Source: Calliopsis andreniformis (taxonomy: Eukaryota; Arthropoda; Insecta; Hymenoptera; Andrenidae). Taken from it: 64,000 bases of DNA. Position numbers and translations under genes: made by a program. The notes beneath the pieces were generated by a model that was not told the origin of the DNA, made no database searches, and saw only the letters and a program-made list of their open reading frames with translations. Of this stretch, positions 1-11,715 are shown in pieces (within the stretch, counting starts at the first letter, position 1; the number at the start of each line of letters is the position of its first letter). The DNA lies in the NCBI RefSeq assembly GCF_051401765.1, contig NW_027480463.1, forward strand, positions 3,038,001 to 3,102,000. Direction: 5' to 3'.

Positions 1-60
1 CTCAATCTTCAATCCTCAATCCTCAATCCTCAATTCTCAATCCTCATTCCTCAATCCTCA

Positions 61-160
61 GACCTCAAACATCAATACTCAACCCTCAGTCCTCGTCCTC
101 AATCCGCAACTCTCAATCGTCGATACTCAATCTTCAATCATCAATATTCAATATTCAATC
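61..160 (+). repeat. Box II landmark (CAGTCCTCGTCCTCAATCC), many copies
   Basis: This is a recurring stretch of about 100 bp: CAGACCTCAAACATC, CAACCCTCAGTCCTCG, a 6-bp unit TCGTCC, then usually TCAATCTTCAATCATC and AATATTCAATC. Clear copies have CCTCGTCCTC at 91, 958, 1,384, 2,251, 2,677, 3,683 and 4,067, and many more follow to the end of the window, usually within a few hundred bases of each other in the left domain. Every copy inspected carries the same 1-bp deletion relative to the heptamer register, so the deletion predates the spread of the box. Confidence 0.82.
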
Positions 161-283
161 CTCAATCCTCAATCCTCAATACTCAATCCTCAATCCTCAA
201 TCCTCAATCCTCAATCCTCAATCCCCAGTCCTCAAACCTCAATCCTGAATCCACAATCCTGAACCCTCAATATTCAACCCTCA

Positions 284-442
284 GACTTCAACAATCAGTT
301 GTGAATCCTCAATCCTCAATAGAATATCCTCAATTCACAGGTTTCAATACTCAATACTCAGCCTGCAATCTTCAAATCTCTATCCACAAACATCAATTCT
401 CATCACTCAACCCTCAATATTCAACGCACAACCCTCAACCAT
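284..442 (+). repeat. Box I landmark, subtype with TCACAGGTTTC (first of 57 Box I elements)
   Basis: Box I is a run of about 21 strongly diverged heptamers that stays in register. Recognition points are CAACAATCAGTTG, AATAGAATATCC, TCAATTCACAG, CTGCAATCTTCAAATC, TCTATCCACAAACATC and CATCACTCAACCC. Positions of the GAATAT (or its equivalent) for this subtype are 322, 1,615, 2,908, 4,298, 11,328, 39,960, 44,554, 53,432 and 58,026. All copies lie on the + strand. The leading part holds a short dyad, CAAC-AATCA-GTTG. Function is unknown; it is the best landmark for aligning array units. Confidence 0.9.
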
Positions 443-483
443 CAATACTCAATACTCAACCATCAATCCTCAATTCTCAATAC

Positions 484-590
484 TCAATAGAATATCCTGA
501 ATTCTCATGGTTCAATACTCAATCCACAATATCCAATAATCAAATCTCAATCCTCAAACATCAATTCTCAACACACAATCCTCAACACTC
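484..590 (+). repeat. Box I-prime landmark (GAATATCCTGAATTCTCATGG), five copies
   Basis: It is a divergent relative of Box I with GAATAT at 490, 1,783, 5,729, 9,450 and 11,496, followed by TGAATTCTCATGG and CCAATAATCAAATC or TTCAATAATCAAATC. It occurs only in the first 12 kb. At 490, 1,783 and 11,496 it lies 168 bp after a Box I. At 5,729 and 9,450 it stands without an adjacent Box I. Confidence 0.85.
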
Positions 591-1293
591 TGTCCTCTCT
601 CTTCAATCCTCCATCCTCAATCCTCAATCCTCAAGCGTCAATCCTTAATCCCCAATCCTCAACCTTCAATCCCCAATCCTCAATCTTCAATCCTCAGTCC
701 TCAATCTTCGATCCTCAATACTCAATCTTCAATCCTCAATCCTCAATCCTCAATCCTCAATCCTCAATCCTCAATCCTCAATCTTCTATCCTCAATACTC
801 AATCTGCAATCCTCAATCCTCAGTCCTCACCCCTCAATCCTCATTCTTCAATCCTCAGTACCGAATCCTCAATCTTCAATCCTCTATCCTCAATCCTCAA
901 TTCTCAATCCTCAATCCTCAATCCTCAGACCTCAAACATCAATACTCAACCGTCAGTCCTCGTCCTCAATCCACAACCCCCAATACTCAATCCTCAACCT
1001 TCAATTCTCAATCCTCAATCCTCAATCCTCAATCCTCGGTCCTCATTCTTCAATCCTGAAAACCCAATCCTCAATCTTAAATCCTCAATCCTCAATCCTC
1101 AATCCTCAATTCTCAATCCGCAATACCCAATCCTCCATCTTCTATCCGCAATCCTCAATCCTCAATCCCCAATCCTCAATCCTCAATCCTCAATCCTCAA
1201 TCCTCAATCTTCAATCCTCAATACTCAATCTTCAATACTCAATCCGCAATCCTCAATCCTCAATCCTCATTCTTCAATCCTCAACACCCAATC

Positions 1294-2586
1294 CTCAATC
1301 TTCAATCCTCAATCCTCAATCCTCAATTCTCAATCCTCATTCCTCAATCCTCAGACCTCAAACATCAATACTCAACCCTCAGTCCTCGTCCTCAATCCGC
1401 AACTCTCAATCGTCGATCCTCAACCTTCAATCATCAATATTCAATCTTCAATCCTCAATTCTCAATCCTCAATACTCAATCCTCAATCCTCAATCCTCAA
1501 TCCTCAATCCTCAATCCCCAGTCCTCAAACCTCAGTCGTGAATCCACAATCCTGAACCCTCAATATTCAACCCTCAGACTTCAACAATCAGTTGTGAATC
1601 CTCAATCCTCAATAGAAAATCCTCAATTCACAGGTTTCAATACTCAATACTCAGCCTGCAATCTTCAAATCTCTATCCACAAACATCAATTCTCATCACT
1701 CAACCCTCAATATTCAACGCACAACCCTCAACCATCAATACTCAATACTCAACCATCAATCCTCAATTCTCAATACTCAATAGAATATCCTGAATTCTCA
1801 TGGTTCAATACTCAATCCACAATATCCAATAATCAAATCTCAATCCTCAAACATCAATTCTCAACACACAATCCTCAACACTCTGTCCTCTCTCTTCAAT
1901 CCTCCATCCTCAATCCTCAATCCTCAAGCGTCAATCCTTAATCCCCAATCCTCAACCTTCAATCCCCAATCCTCAATCTTCAATCCTCAGTCCTCAATCT
2001 TCGATCCTCAATACTCAATCTTCAATCCTCAATCCTCAATCCTCAATCCTCAATCCTCAATCCTCAATCCTCAATCTTCTATCCTCAATACTCAATCTGC
2101 AATCCTCAATCCTCAGTCCTCACCCCTCAATCCTCATTCTTCAATCCTCAGTACCGAATCCTCAATCTTCAATCCTCTATCCTCAATCCTCAATTCTCAA
2201 TCCTCAATCCTCAATCCTCAGACCTCAAACATCAATACTCAACCGTCAGTCCTCGTCCTCAATCCACAACCCCCAATACTCAATCCTCAACCTTCAATTC
2301 TCAATCCTCAATCCTCAATCCTCAATCCTCGGTCCTCATTCTTCAATCCTGAAAACCCAATCCTCAATCTTAAATCCTCAATCCTCAATCCTCAATCCTC
2401 AATTCTCAATCCGCAATACCCAATCCTCCATCTTCTATCCGCAATCCTCAATCCTCAATCCCCAATCCTCAATCCTCAATCCTCAATCCTCAATCCTCAA
2501 TCTTCAATCCTCAATACTCAATCTTCAATACTCAATCCGCAATCCTCAATCCTCAATCCTCATTCTTCAATCCTCAACACCCAATC
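1294..2586 (+). repeat. 1,293-bp higher-order repeat, copy 2
   Basis: This is a tandem copy of 1-1,293 with the same order of variant heptamers, including Box I, Box I-prime and the two TCGTCC 6-bp units (near 1,387 and 2,254). It shares the GAAAAT variant in Box I (1,615) with copy 3 (2,908), whereas copy 1 has GAATAT. Copies 2 and 3 are therefore closer to each other at this site. Confidence 0.92.
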
Positions 2587-3072
2587 CTCAATCTTCAATC
2601 CTCAATCCTCAATCCTCAATTCTCAATCCTCATTCCTCAATCCTCAGACCTCAAACATCAATACTCAACCCTCAGTCCTCGTCCTCAATCCGCAACTCTC
2701 AATCGTCGATCCTCAATCTTCAATCATCAATATTCAATCTTCAATCCTCAATTCTCAATCCTCAATACTCAATCCTCAATCCTCAATCCTCAATCCTCAA
2801 TCCTCAATCCCCAGTCCTCAAACCTCAGTCGTGAATCCACAATCCTGAACCCTCAATATTCAACCCTCAGACTTCAACAATCAGTTGTGAATCCTCAATC
2901 CTCAATAGAAAATCCTCAATTCACAGGTTTCAATACTCAATACTCAGCCTGCAATCTTCAAATCTCTATCCACAAACATCAATTCTCATCACTCAACCCT
3001 CAATATTCAACGCACAACCCTCAACAATCAATACTCAATACTCAACCATCAATCCTCAATTCTCAATACTCA
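2587..3072 (+). repeat. 1,293-bp higher-order repeat, copy 3, truncated
   Basis: The third copy follows in phase (CCTCGTCCTC at 2,677; Box I at 2,908) but stops matching at about 3,073. There copies 1 and 2 enter the Box I-prime variant (AGAATATCCTGAATTC), while copy 3 passes into ordinary heptamers. The cut falls at the start of Box I-prime, so this copy lost that box or joined a different array segment there. Confidence 0.85.
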
Positions 3073-3795
3073 ATCCTCAATCCTCAATCTTCAATCCTCA
3101 ATACTCAAACTTCAATCCTCAATCATCAATCCTCAATCCTCAATCCTCAATCCTCTATCCTCAATCGTTAATCTTCAACCCTGAATACTCAATCTTCAAT
3201 ACTCAATCCTCAATCCTCAATCCTCAATCCTCAAGCGTCAATCCTCAATCCCCAATCCTCAATCTTCAATCCCCAATCCTCAATCCTCAATCCTCAGTCC
3301 TTAATCTTCGATCCTCAATACTCAATCTTCAATCCCCAATCCTCAATCCTCAATCCTCAATCCTCAATCCTCAATCTTAATCTTCAATCCTCAGTACTCA
3401 ATCTTCAATCCTGAATCCTCAACCCTCAATCCTCAATCCTCAATCTTCAATCCTCAATACTCAATCTTCAATCCTCAATCCTCAATCCTCATTCTTCAAT
3501 CCTCAAAACCCAATCCTCAATCTTAAATCCTCAATCCTCAATCCTCAATCCTCAATCCTCAATCCTCATTCTTCAATCCTCAACACCCAATCCTCAATCT
3601 TCAATCCTCAATCCTCAATCCTCAATTCTCAATCCTCATTCCTCAATCCTCTGACCTCAAACAGCAGTACTCTACCCTCAGTCCTCGTCCTCAATCCACA
3701 AACATCAATCCTCAATCCTCAATCTTCAATCATCAATATTCAATCTTCAGTCCTCAATCCTCAATCCTCAATTCTCAATCCTCAATCCTCAATGT
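3073..3795 (+). repeat. Heptamer array between truncated copy 3 and the next diverged copy
   Basis: This stretch holds variant heptamers and no gene. It includes TAATCT-type 6-bp units near 3,170 and 3,380, a TCGTCC unit near 3,685 within the Box II landmark, and the recurring order TCAATCC, TCAATAC, TCAATCT. Nothing else is visible. Confidence 0.8.
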
Positions 3796-4622
3796 TCAAT
3801 CCGCAATACCCAATCCTCCATCTTCTATCCGCAATCCTCAATCCTCAATCCCCAATCCTCAATCCTCAATCCTCAATCCTCAATCCTCAATCTTCAATCC
3901 TCAATACTCAATCTTCAATACTCAATCCTCAATCCTCAATCCTCAATCCTCATTCTTCAATCCTCAACACCCAATCCTCAATCTTCAATCCTCAATCCTC
4001 AATCCTGAATTCTCAATCCTCATTCCTCAATCCTCAGACCTCAAACGTCAATACTCAACCCTCAGTCCTCGTCCTCAATCCGCAACTCTCAATCGTCGAT
4101 CCTCAATCTTCAATCATCAATATTCAATCTTCAATCCTCAATTCTCAATCCTCAATACTCAATCCTCAATCCTCAATCCTCAATCCTCAATCCTCAATCC
4201 CGAGTCCTCAAACCTCAATCGTGAATCCACAATCCTGAACCCTCAATATTCAACCCTCAGACTTCAACAATCAGTTGTGAATCCTCAATCCTCAATAGAA
4301 TATCCTCAATTCACAGGTTTCAATACTCAATACTCAGCATGCAATCTTCAAATCTCTATCCACAAACATCAATTCTCATCACTCAACCCTCAATATTCAA
4401 CGCACAACCCTCAACCATCAATACTCAATACTCAACCATCAATCCTCAATTCTCAATACTCAATCCTCAATCCTCAATCTTCAATCCTCAATACTCAAAC
4501 TTCAATCCTCAATCATCAATCCTCAATCCTCAATCCTCAATCCTCAATCCTCAATCGTTAATCTTCAATCCTGAATACTCAATCTTCAATACTCAATCCT
4601 CAATCCTCAATCCTCAATCCTC
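3796..4622 (+). repeat. Diverged partial copy of the 1,293-bp unit (shift 1,390 from copy 3)
   Basis: Landmarks match the copy 2/copy 3 region with a constant shift of 1,390: the AATCCGCAATACCCAATCC tract at about 2,409 and 3,799, CCTCGTCCTC at 2,677 and 4,067, Box I at 2,908 and 4,298, and the TCGTTAATCTTC junction near 3,166 and 4,556. The match ends near 4,622, where CCTCAAGCG of the earlier copy is replaced by CCTCATTCTTC. It carries its own point changes, for example GCATGC in place of GCCTGC in Box I, so it is older or more exchanged than copies 1-3. Confidence 0.8.
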
Positions 4623-4705
4623 ATTCTTCAATCCGCAACACCCAATCCTCAATCTTCAATCCTCAATCCTCAGTCCTCAATTCTCAATCCTCAATCCTCA
4701 ATCCT

Positions 4706-5895
4706 CAATCTTCTATCCGCAATCCTCAATACTCAATCCTCAATCCTCAATCCTCAATCATCAATCTTCAAAGCTCAATACTCAATCTTCAATCCTCAAT
4801 CCTCAATCCTCAATCCTCAATCCTCATTCTTCAATCCGCAACACCCAATCCTCAATCTTCAATCCTCAATCCTCAGTCCTCAATTCTCAATCCTCAATCC
4901 TCAATCCTCAGACCTCAAACATCAATTCTCAACCCTCAGTCCTCGTCCTCAATCCACAACCCTCAATCCTCGATCCTCAATCTTCAATCATCAATATTCA
5001 ATCTTCAATCATCAATCGTCAATCCTCAATCCTCAATCCTCAATTCTCAATCCTCAATCTCAATCTTCAATCCTCAGTACTCAATCTTCAATCCTCAATC
5101 CTCAATCCTCAATCCTTAATTCTCAAGATTCAATCCTCAATCTTCAATCTTCAATCCTCAATCCTCTATCCTCAATCCTCAATCCTCAATCCTGAATCCT
5201 CAATCGTCAGTCTTCAATCCTCAATACTCAATCTTCAATCCTCAATGCGCAATACTCAATACTCAATCCTCATTCTTCAATCCTCAATAGCCAATCCTCA
5301 ATCTTCAATCCTCAATCATCAATATTCAATCTTCAATCCTCAATCTTCAATCCTCAATACTCAATCCTCAATCCTCAATGCTCTATCCTCAATACGCAAT
5401 CCTCAATCTTCGATCCTCAATCCTCAATCCTCAATCCTCAATCCTCAATCCTCAATCCTCAATCTCAATCTTCAATCCTCAGTACTCAATCTTCAATCCT
5501 CAATCCTCAATGCTCAATCCTTAATTCTCAAGATTCAATCCTCAATACTCAATCTTCAATCCTCAATCCTCTATCCTCAATCCTCAATCATCAACCCTCA
5601 ATCCCCAATCCTCAATCTTCAATCCTCAATCCTCAATCCTCAATCCTCAGTCCTCAATATTCAACACAAAACCCTCAACCATCAATCTCAATACTCAACC
5701 ATCAATCCCCACTTCTCAATACTCAGTAGAATATCCTGAATTCTCATGGTTCAATACTCAATCCACAAAATTCAATAATCAAATCTCAATCCTCAAACAT
5801 CAATCCTCGACACTCAATCCTCAATACTCAGTCCTCTCTCTTCAATCCTCAATCCTCAATCCTCAGTCCTCAAACCTCAATCCTCAATCTTCAAT
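4706..5895 (+). repeat. Paralogous block P, copy 1
   Basis: This block resembles 8,231-9,615. Shared landmarks in the same order are TTCAAAGCTC (G at 4,773 and 8,298, shift 3,525), TTAATTCTCAAGATTC, and the Box I-prime variant (GAATAT at 5,729 and 9,450, shift 3,721). The change of shift from 3,525 to 3,721 means copy 2 holds 196 extra bases, exactly 28 heptamers. It also contains a CTCAATCTCAATCTTC tract, another 1-bp-short unit. No gene is present. Confidence 0.75.
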
Positions 5896-6178
5896 CCTCA
5901 ATACTCAATCTGCAATTCTCAATCCTCAGTCCTCACTCCTCAATCCTCATTCTTCAATCCTCAATACCGAATCCTCAATCTTCAATCCTCAATCGTCAAT
6001 CCTCAATTCTCAATCCTCAATCCTCAATCCTCAGACCTCAAACATCAATACTCAACCGTCAGTCCTCGTGCTCAATCCACAACCCCCAATACTCAATCCT
6101 CAATCTTCAATTCTCAATCCTCAATCCTCAATCCTCAATCCTCGGTCCTCAAACCACAATCCTGAATCCTCAATCCTG

Positions 6179-6921
6179 AATCCTCAATCTTCAGCCCTCA
6201 GTACTCAACAATCAATTGTCAATCCTCAGACCTCCATAGAATATCCTCAATTCACAGTTTTCAATACTCAATCCCCATTCTTCAATCTTCAAATCTCAAT
6301 CCACAAACATCAATTCTCATCACTCAACCCTCAACACTCAGTCCTCAATCTTCAATCCTCGATCATCAATCCTCAATCTTCAATCCTCAATACTCAATCT
6401 TCAATCCTCAATCCTCAATTCTCAATCCTCAATGCTCAATCCTCAATCGTCAATCCTCAATCCTCAATCCTCAATCCTCGGTCCTCAAACCACAATCCTG
6501 AATCCTCAATCCTGAATCCTCAACCTTCAGCTCTCAGTCCTCAACAATCAGTTGTCAATCCTCAATCCTCAAGGGAATATCACCAATTCACAGCTTTCAA
6601 TACTCAATACTCTATCTGCAATCTTCAACTCTCTATCCACAAACATCAATTCTCATCACTCAACCCTCAACACTCACTCTTCAATCCTCAATCCTCATTC
6701 TTCAATCCTCAAAACCCAATCCTCAATCCTCAATCCTCGGTCCTCAAACCACAATCCTGAATCCTCAATCCTGAATCCTCAACCTTCAGCCCTCAGTCCT
6801 CAACAATCAGTTGTCAATCCTCAATCCTCAAGGGAATATCATCAATTCACAGCTTTCAATACTCAATACTCAATCTGCAATCTTCAAATCTCTATCCACA
6901 AACATCAATTCTCATCACTCA
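6179..6921 (+). repeat. Paralogous block Q, copy 1 (three closely spaced Box I elements)
   Basis: Three Box I elements have their GAATAT at 6,239, 6,575 and 6,834. The same triplet occurs at 11,776, 12,112 and 12,371, each exactly 5,537 bp (791 heptamers) away. The second and third have the AAGGGAATATCA form instead of AATAGAATATCC, a subtype restricted to the first 13 kb. The 259-bp spacing (37 heptamers) of the last two suggests a local tandem duplication inside the block. Confidence 0.82.
6201..6340 (+). repeat. Box I, subtypes with CCATAGAATATCC or AAGGGAATATCA
   Basis: The CCATAGAATATCC form, followed by a TATTC or CATTCTTCAATC stretch, is at 6,239, 11,776, 40,184 (GAGTAT), 44,778, 53,656 (GAGTAT) and 58,250. 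The AAGGGAATAT form is at 6,575, 6,834, 12,112 and 12,371, and a related AAAGAATATCA form is at 9,799; these five are confined to the first 13 kb. In the first form the TCTATCCACA segment reads TCAATCCACA, closer to the base heptamer. Confidence 0.85.
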
Positions 6922-8230
6922 ACCCTCAACACTCAGTCTTCAATCCGCAATCCTCAATCCTCAATCCTCAATCCTCATTCTTCAATCCTCAAAACCCAAT
7001 CCTCAATCTTCAATCCTCAATCCTCAATCCTCAATTCTCAATCCTCAATCCTCAATCCTCAGACCTCAAACAGCAATACTCAACCCTCAGTCCTCGTCCT
7101 CAATCCACAACCATCAATCCTCAATCCTCAACTTCAATCATCAATATTCAATCTTCAGTCCTCAATCCTCAATCCTCAATCCTCAATCCTCAATCCTTAA
7201 TGTTCAATCCGCAATACCCAATCCTCAATCTTCTATCCGCAATCATCAATCCTCAATCCGCAATCCTCAATCCTCAATCCTCAATCTTCAATCCTCAATC
7301 CTCAATCTTCAATCCTGAATCCTCAATCCTCAATCTTCAATCCTCATTCTTCAATCCTCAATACCCAATCCTCAATCTTCATTCCTCAATCCTCAATCCT
7401 CAATTCTCAACCCTCAATCCTCAATCTTCAATCCTCAATAATCAATCTCCAATCCTAGATCCTCAATCCCCAAACCTCAATCCTTAATCCTCAACCTTCA
7501 GTCCTCAATCCCCAGTCCTCAATCTTCAATCCTCAATGCTCAATCCTCAATCCTCAATCCTCAGTCCTCAATCCTCAACCCTCAAACCTCAATCCTCAAC
7601 CGTCAGTCCTCGTCCTCAATCGTCAACACTCAATCCTCAATCCTCAATCTTCAATCCTCAATACTCAGTATTCAATACTCAATCCTCAATCTTCAATCCT
7701 CAATCTTCAGTCCTCAATCCTCAATCCTCAATCCTCAATCCTCATTCTCCAATCCTCAATACCCAATCCTCAATCTTCAATCCTCAATCCTCAATCCACA
7801 ATTCTCAATCCTCAATCCTCAGTCCCCAGTCCTCAGACCTCAATCCTCAACCGTCAGCCCTCATACTCAATCCTCAATCCGCAATCCTCAATCCTCAATC
7901 CTCAGTCTTCAATCCTCAATCCTCAATCCTCAATCCTCAATCCTCAATCCTGAATCCTCAATCCTCAATTTTCAATCCTCAATACTCAATCTTCAATCCT
8001 CAATCCTCAATCCACAATCCTCAATCCTCAATCCTCAATCCTCAATCCTCAATCCTCAATCCTCAGATCTCAAACATCAATACTCAACCCTCAGTCCTCG
8101 TCCTCAATCCACAACCATCAATCCTCAATTATCAATATTCAATCATCAATATTCAATCTTCAGTCCTCAATCCTCAATCCTCAATCCTCAATCCTCAATC
8201 CTCAATGTTCAATCCGCAATACCCAATCCT
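6922..8230 (+). repeat. Mosaic heptamer array
   Basis: This is ordinary variant heptamer array with landmark tracts of the Box II type (CCTCGTCCTC near 7,095, 7,608 and 8,096) and the GTTCAATCCGCAATACCC type (near 7,202 and 8,209). No gene or foreign sequence is visible. Confidence 0.8.
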
Positions 8231-9615
8231 CAATCTTCTATCCGCAATCCTCAATACTCAATCCTCAATCCTCAATCCTCAATCATCAATCTTCAAAGCT
8301 CAATACTCAATCTTCAATCCTCAATCCTCAATCCTCAATCCTCAATCCTCATTCTTCAATCCGCAACACCCAATCCTCAATCTTCAATCCTCAATCCTCA
8401 GTCCTCAATTCTCAATCCTCAATCCTCAATCCTCAGATCTCAAACATCAATTCTAAACCCTCAGTCCTCGTCCTCAATCCACAACCCTCAATCCTCGATC
8501 CTCAATCTTCAATCATCAATATTCAATCTTCAATCATCAATCTTCAATCCTCAATACTCAATCCTCAATCCTCAATGTTCTATCCTCAATACGCAATCCT
8601 CAATCTTCAATCCTCAATCCTCAATCCTCAATCCTCAATCCTCAATCCTCAATCCTCAATCTCAATCTTCAATCCTCAGTACTCAATCTTCAATCCTCAA
8701 TCCTCAATCCTCAATCCTTAATTCTCAAGATTCAATCCTCAATACTCAATCTTCAATCCTCAATCCTCTATCCTCAATCCTCAATCCTCAATCCTGAATC
8801 CTCAATCGTCAGTCTTCAATCCTCAATACTCAATCTTCAATCCTCAATCCGCAATACTCAATACTCAATCCTCATTCTTCAATCCTCAATAGCCAATCCT
8901 CAATCTTCAATCCTCAATCGTCAATCCTCAATCCTCAATCCTCAATCTTCAATCCTCAATCCTCAATCCTCAATCCTCAATCCTCAATCTTCAATCCTCA
9001 ATACTCAATCTTCAATCCTCAATCCTCAATCCTCAATCCTCAATCCTCAATCCTCAATCATCAATCGTCAATCTTCAATCCTCAATACTCAATCTTCAAT
9101 ACTCAATACCCAATCCTCAATCTTCAATCCTCAATCCTCAATCCTCAATCCTCAATCCTCAATCCTCAATCCTCAATCCTCAATCTCAATCTTCAATCCT
9201 CAGTACTCAATCTTCAATCCTCAATCCTCAATCCTCAATCCTTAATTCTCAAGATTCAATCCTCAGTACTCAATCTTCAATCCTCAATCCTCTATCCTCA
9301 ATCCTCAATCATCAACCCTCAATCCCCAATCCTCAATCTTCAATCCTCAATCCTCAATCCTCAATCCTCAGTCCTCAATATTCAACACAAAACCCTCAAC
9401 CATCAATCTCAATACTCAACCATCAATCCTCACTTCTCAATACTCAGTAGAATATCCTGAATTCTCATGGTTCAATACTCAATCCACAAAATTCAATAAT
9501 CAAATCTCAATCCTCAAACATCAATCCTCAACACTCAATCCTCAATACTCAGTCCTCTCTCTTCAATCCTCAATCCTCAATCCTCAGTCCTCAAACCTCA
9601 ATCCTCAATCTTCAA
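8231..9615 (+). repeat. Paralogous block P, copy 2, with a 196-bp heptamer expansion
   Basis: This is the partner of 4,706-5,895. It carries the same ordered landmarks (TTCAAAGCTC at 8,294, CAAGATTC near 8,726 and again near 9,249, Box I-prime at 9,450). The extra 196 bases come from an internal repeat of near-canonical heptamers around 8,900-9,180. It differs by point changes (for example CATCAATCCTCACTTC against CATCAATCCCCACTTC just before Box I-prime). Confidence 0.75.
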
Positions 9616-11715
9616 TCCTCAATCCTCAATCCTCAATCCTCAATTCTCAATACTCAACCCTCAATCTTCAATTCTCAATCCTCAATCCTCAATCCTCAAT
9701 CCTCAGTCCTCAAACCACAATCCTGAATCCTCAATCCTGAATCCTCAACCTTCAGCACTCAGTCCTCAACAATCAGTTGTCAATCCTCAATCCTCAAAGA
9801 ATATCATCAATTCACAGCTTTCAATACTCAATACTCAATCTGCAATCTTCAAATCTCTATCCACAAACATCAATTCCCATCACTCAACCCTCAACACTCA
9901 GTCTTCAATCCTCAATCCTCAATCCTCAATCCTCAATCCTCATTCATCAATCCACAACACCCAATCCTCAATCTTCAATCCTCAATCCTCAATCCTCATT
10001 TCTCAATCCTCAGACCTCAAACATCAATACTCAACCCTCAGTCCTCGTCCTCAATCCGCAACTCTCAATCGTCGATCCTCAATCTTCAATCATCAATATT
10101 CAATCTTCAATCCTCAATTCTCAATCCTCAATACTCAATCCTCAATCCTCAATCCTCAATCCTCAATCCTCAATCCTCAATCCTCAATACTCAATCCTCA
10201 ATCCTCAATCCTCAATCCTCAATCCTCAATCCTCAATACTCAATCTTCAATCCTCAATCCTCAATCCTCAATCCACAATCCTCAATCCTCCATCCTCAAT
10301 CTTCAATCCTCAATACTCAATCCTCAATCCTCAATCCTCAATCCTCAATCCTCAATCCTCATTCTTCAATCCTCAACACCCAATCCTCAATCTTCAATCC
10401 TCAATCCACAATCCTCATTTCTCAATCCTCAATCCTCAATCCTCTGACCTCAAACAGCAGTACTCTACCCTCAGCCCTCGTCCTCAATCCACAAACATCA
10501 ATCCTCAATCCTCAATCTTCAATCATCAATATTCAATCTTCAGTCCTCAATCCTCAATCCTCAATCCTCAATCCTCAATGTTCAATCCGCAATACCCAAT
10601 CCTCCATCTTCTATCCGCAATCCTCAATCCTCAATCCTCAATCCTCAATCCTCAATCCTCAATCTTCAATCCTCAATACTCAATCTTCAATCCTCAATCC
10701 TCAATCCTCAATCCTCAATCCTCATTCTTCAATCCTCAAAACCCAATGCTCAATCTTCAATCCTCAATCCTCAATCCTCAGTTCTCAATCCTCAATCCTA
10801 AATCGTCAGACCTCAAACGTCAATACTCGACCCTCAGTCCTCGTCCTCAATCCACAACCCTCAATCCTCGATCCTCAATCTTCAATCATCAATATTCAAT
10901 CTTCAATCCTCAATCCTCAATCCTCAATACTCAATCCTCAATCCTCAATGTTCCATCCTCAATACGCAATCCTCAATCTTCAATCCTCAATCCTCAATCC
11001 TAAATCCTCAATCCTCAATCCTCAATCTTAATCTTCAATCCTCAGTACTCAATCTTCAATCCTCAATCCTCAACCCTCAATCCTCAATCCTCAATCTTCA
11101 ATCCTCAATACTGAATCTTCAATCCTCAATCCTCAATCCTCATTCTTCAATCCTCAAAACCCAATCCTCAATCTTAAATCCTCAATCCTCAATCCTCAAT
11201 CCTCAATCCTCAATCCTCAATGTTCAATCCGCAATACCCAATCCTCAATCCTGAATCCACAATTCTGAACCCTCAATATTCAACCCTCAGACTTCAACAA
11301 TCAGTTGTGAATCCTCGATCCTCAATAGAATATCCTCAATTCACAGGTTTCAATACTCAATACTCAGCCTGCAATCTTCAAATCTGTATCCACAAACATC
11401 AATTCTCATCACTCAACCCTCAATATTCAACGCACAACCCTCAACCATCAATACTCAATACTCAACCATCAATCCTCTATTCTCAATACTCAATAGAATA
11501 TCCTGAATTCTCATGGTTCAATACTCAATCCACAATATCCAATAATCAAATCTCAATCCTCAAACATCAATTCTCAACACACAATCCTCAACACTCTGTC
11601 CTCTCTCTTCAATCCTCCATCCTCAATCCTCAATCCTCAAGCGTCAATCCTCAATCCTCAATCCTGAACCCTCAATCCTCAGTCCTCAAAACTCAATCCC
11701 TAGTCCTCAATCCTG
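9616..11715 (+). repeat. Mosaic heptamer array with Box I at 9,799 and 11,328 and Box I-prime at 11,496
   Basis: This is a continuous heptamer array. The 11,290-11,640 part closely resembles the Box I to Box I-prime section of the 1,293-bp unit (290-640). The two boxes are 168 bp apart in both places. It is therefore a dispersed copy of that section about 11 kb away. No gene is seen. Confidence 0.78.

Larger units (their letters stand above)
1..1293 (+). repeat. 1,293-bp higher-order repeat, copy 1
   Basis: Position 1 matches position 1,294 and the match continues for a full period. Landmarks recur with shift 1,293: the G-containing tract CCTCGTCCTC at 91 and 1,384, Box I (its GAATAT at 322 and 1,615), and the Box I-prime variant (GAATAT at 490 and 1,783). 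The length equals 185 heptamers minus 2, which fits the two 6-bp units (TCGTCC near 94 and 961) I find in it. Point differences from copy 2 are few: copy 1 reads GAATAT at 322 where copies 2 and 3 read GAAAAT, and the stretch after 124 differs slightly. The true left edge lies before the window. Confidence 0.92.

Noticed and set aside
284..442. Box I as a transposon, inserted element or small RNA gene
   Set aside because: It lies in heptamer register with no terminal repeats or target duplications, and every block can be derived from the heptamer by substitutions. Only a 4-bp dyad (CAAC/GTTG) is seen, too short for a structured RNA.
480..520. Promoter-like AT-rich tracts such as GAATATCC and AATATTCAATC
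   Set aside because: These recur at dozens of places as repeat variants with no spaced partner element and no gene downstream.
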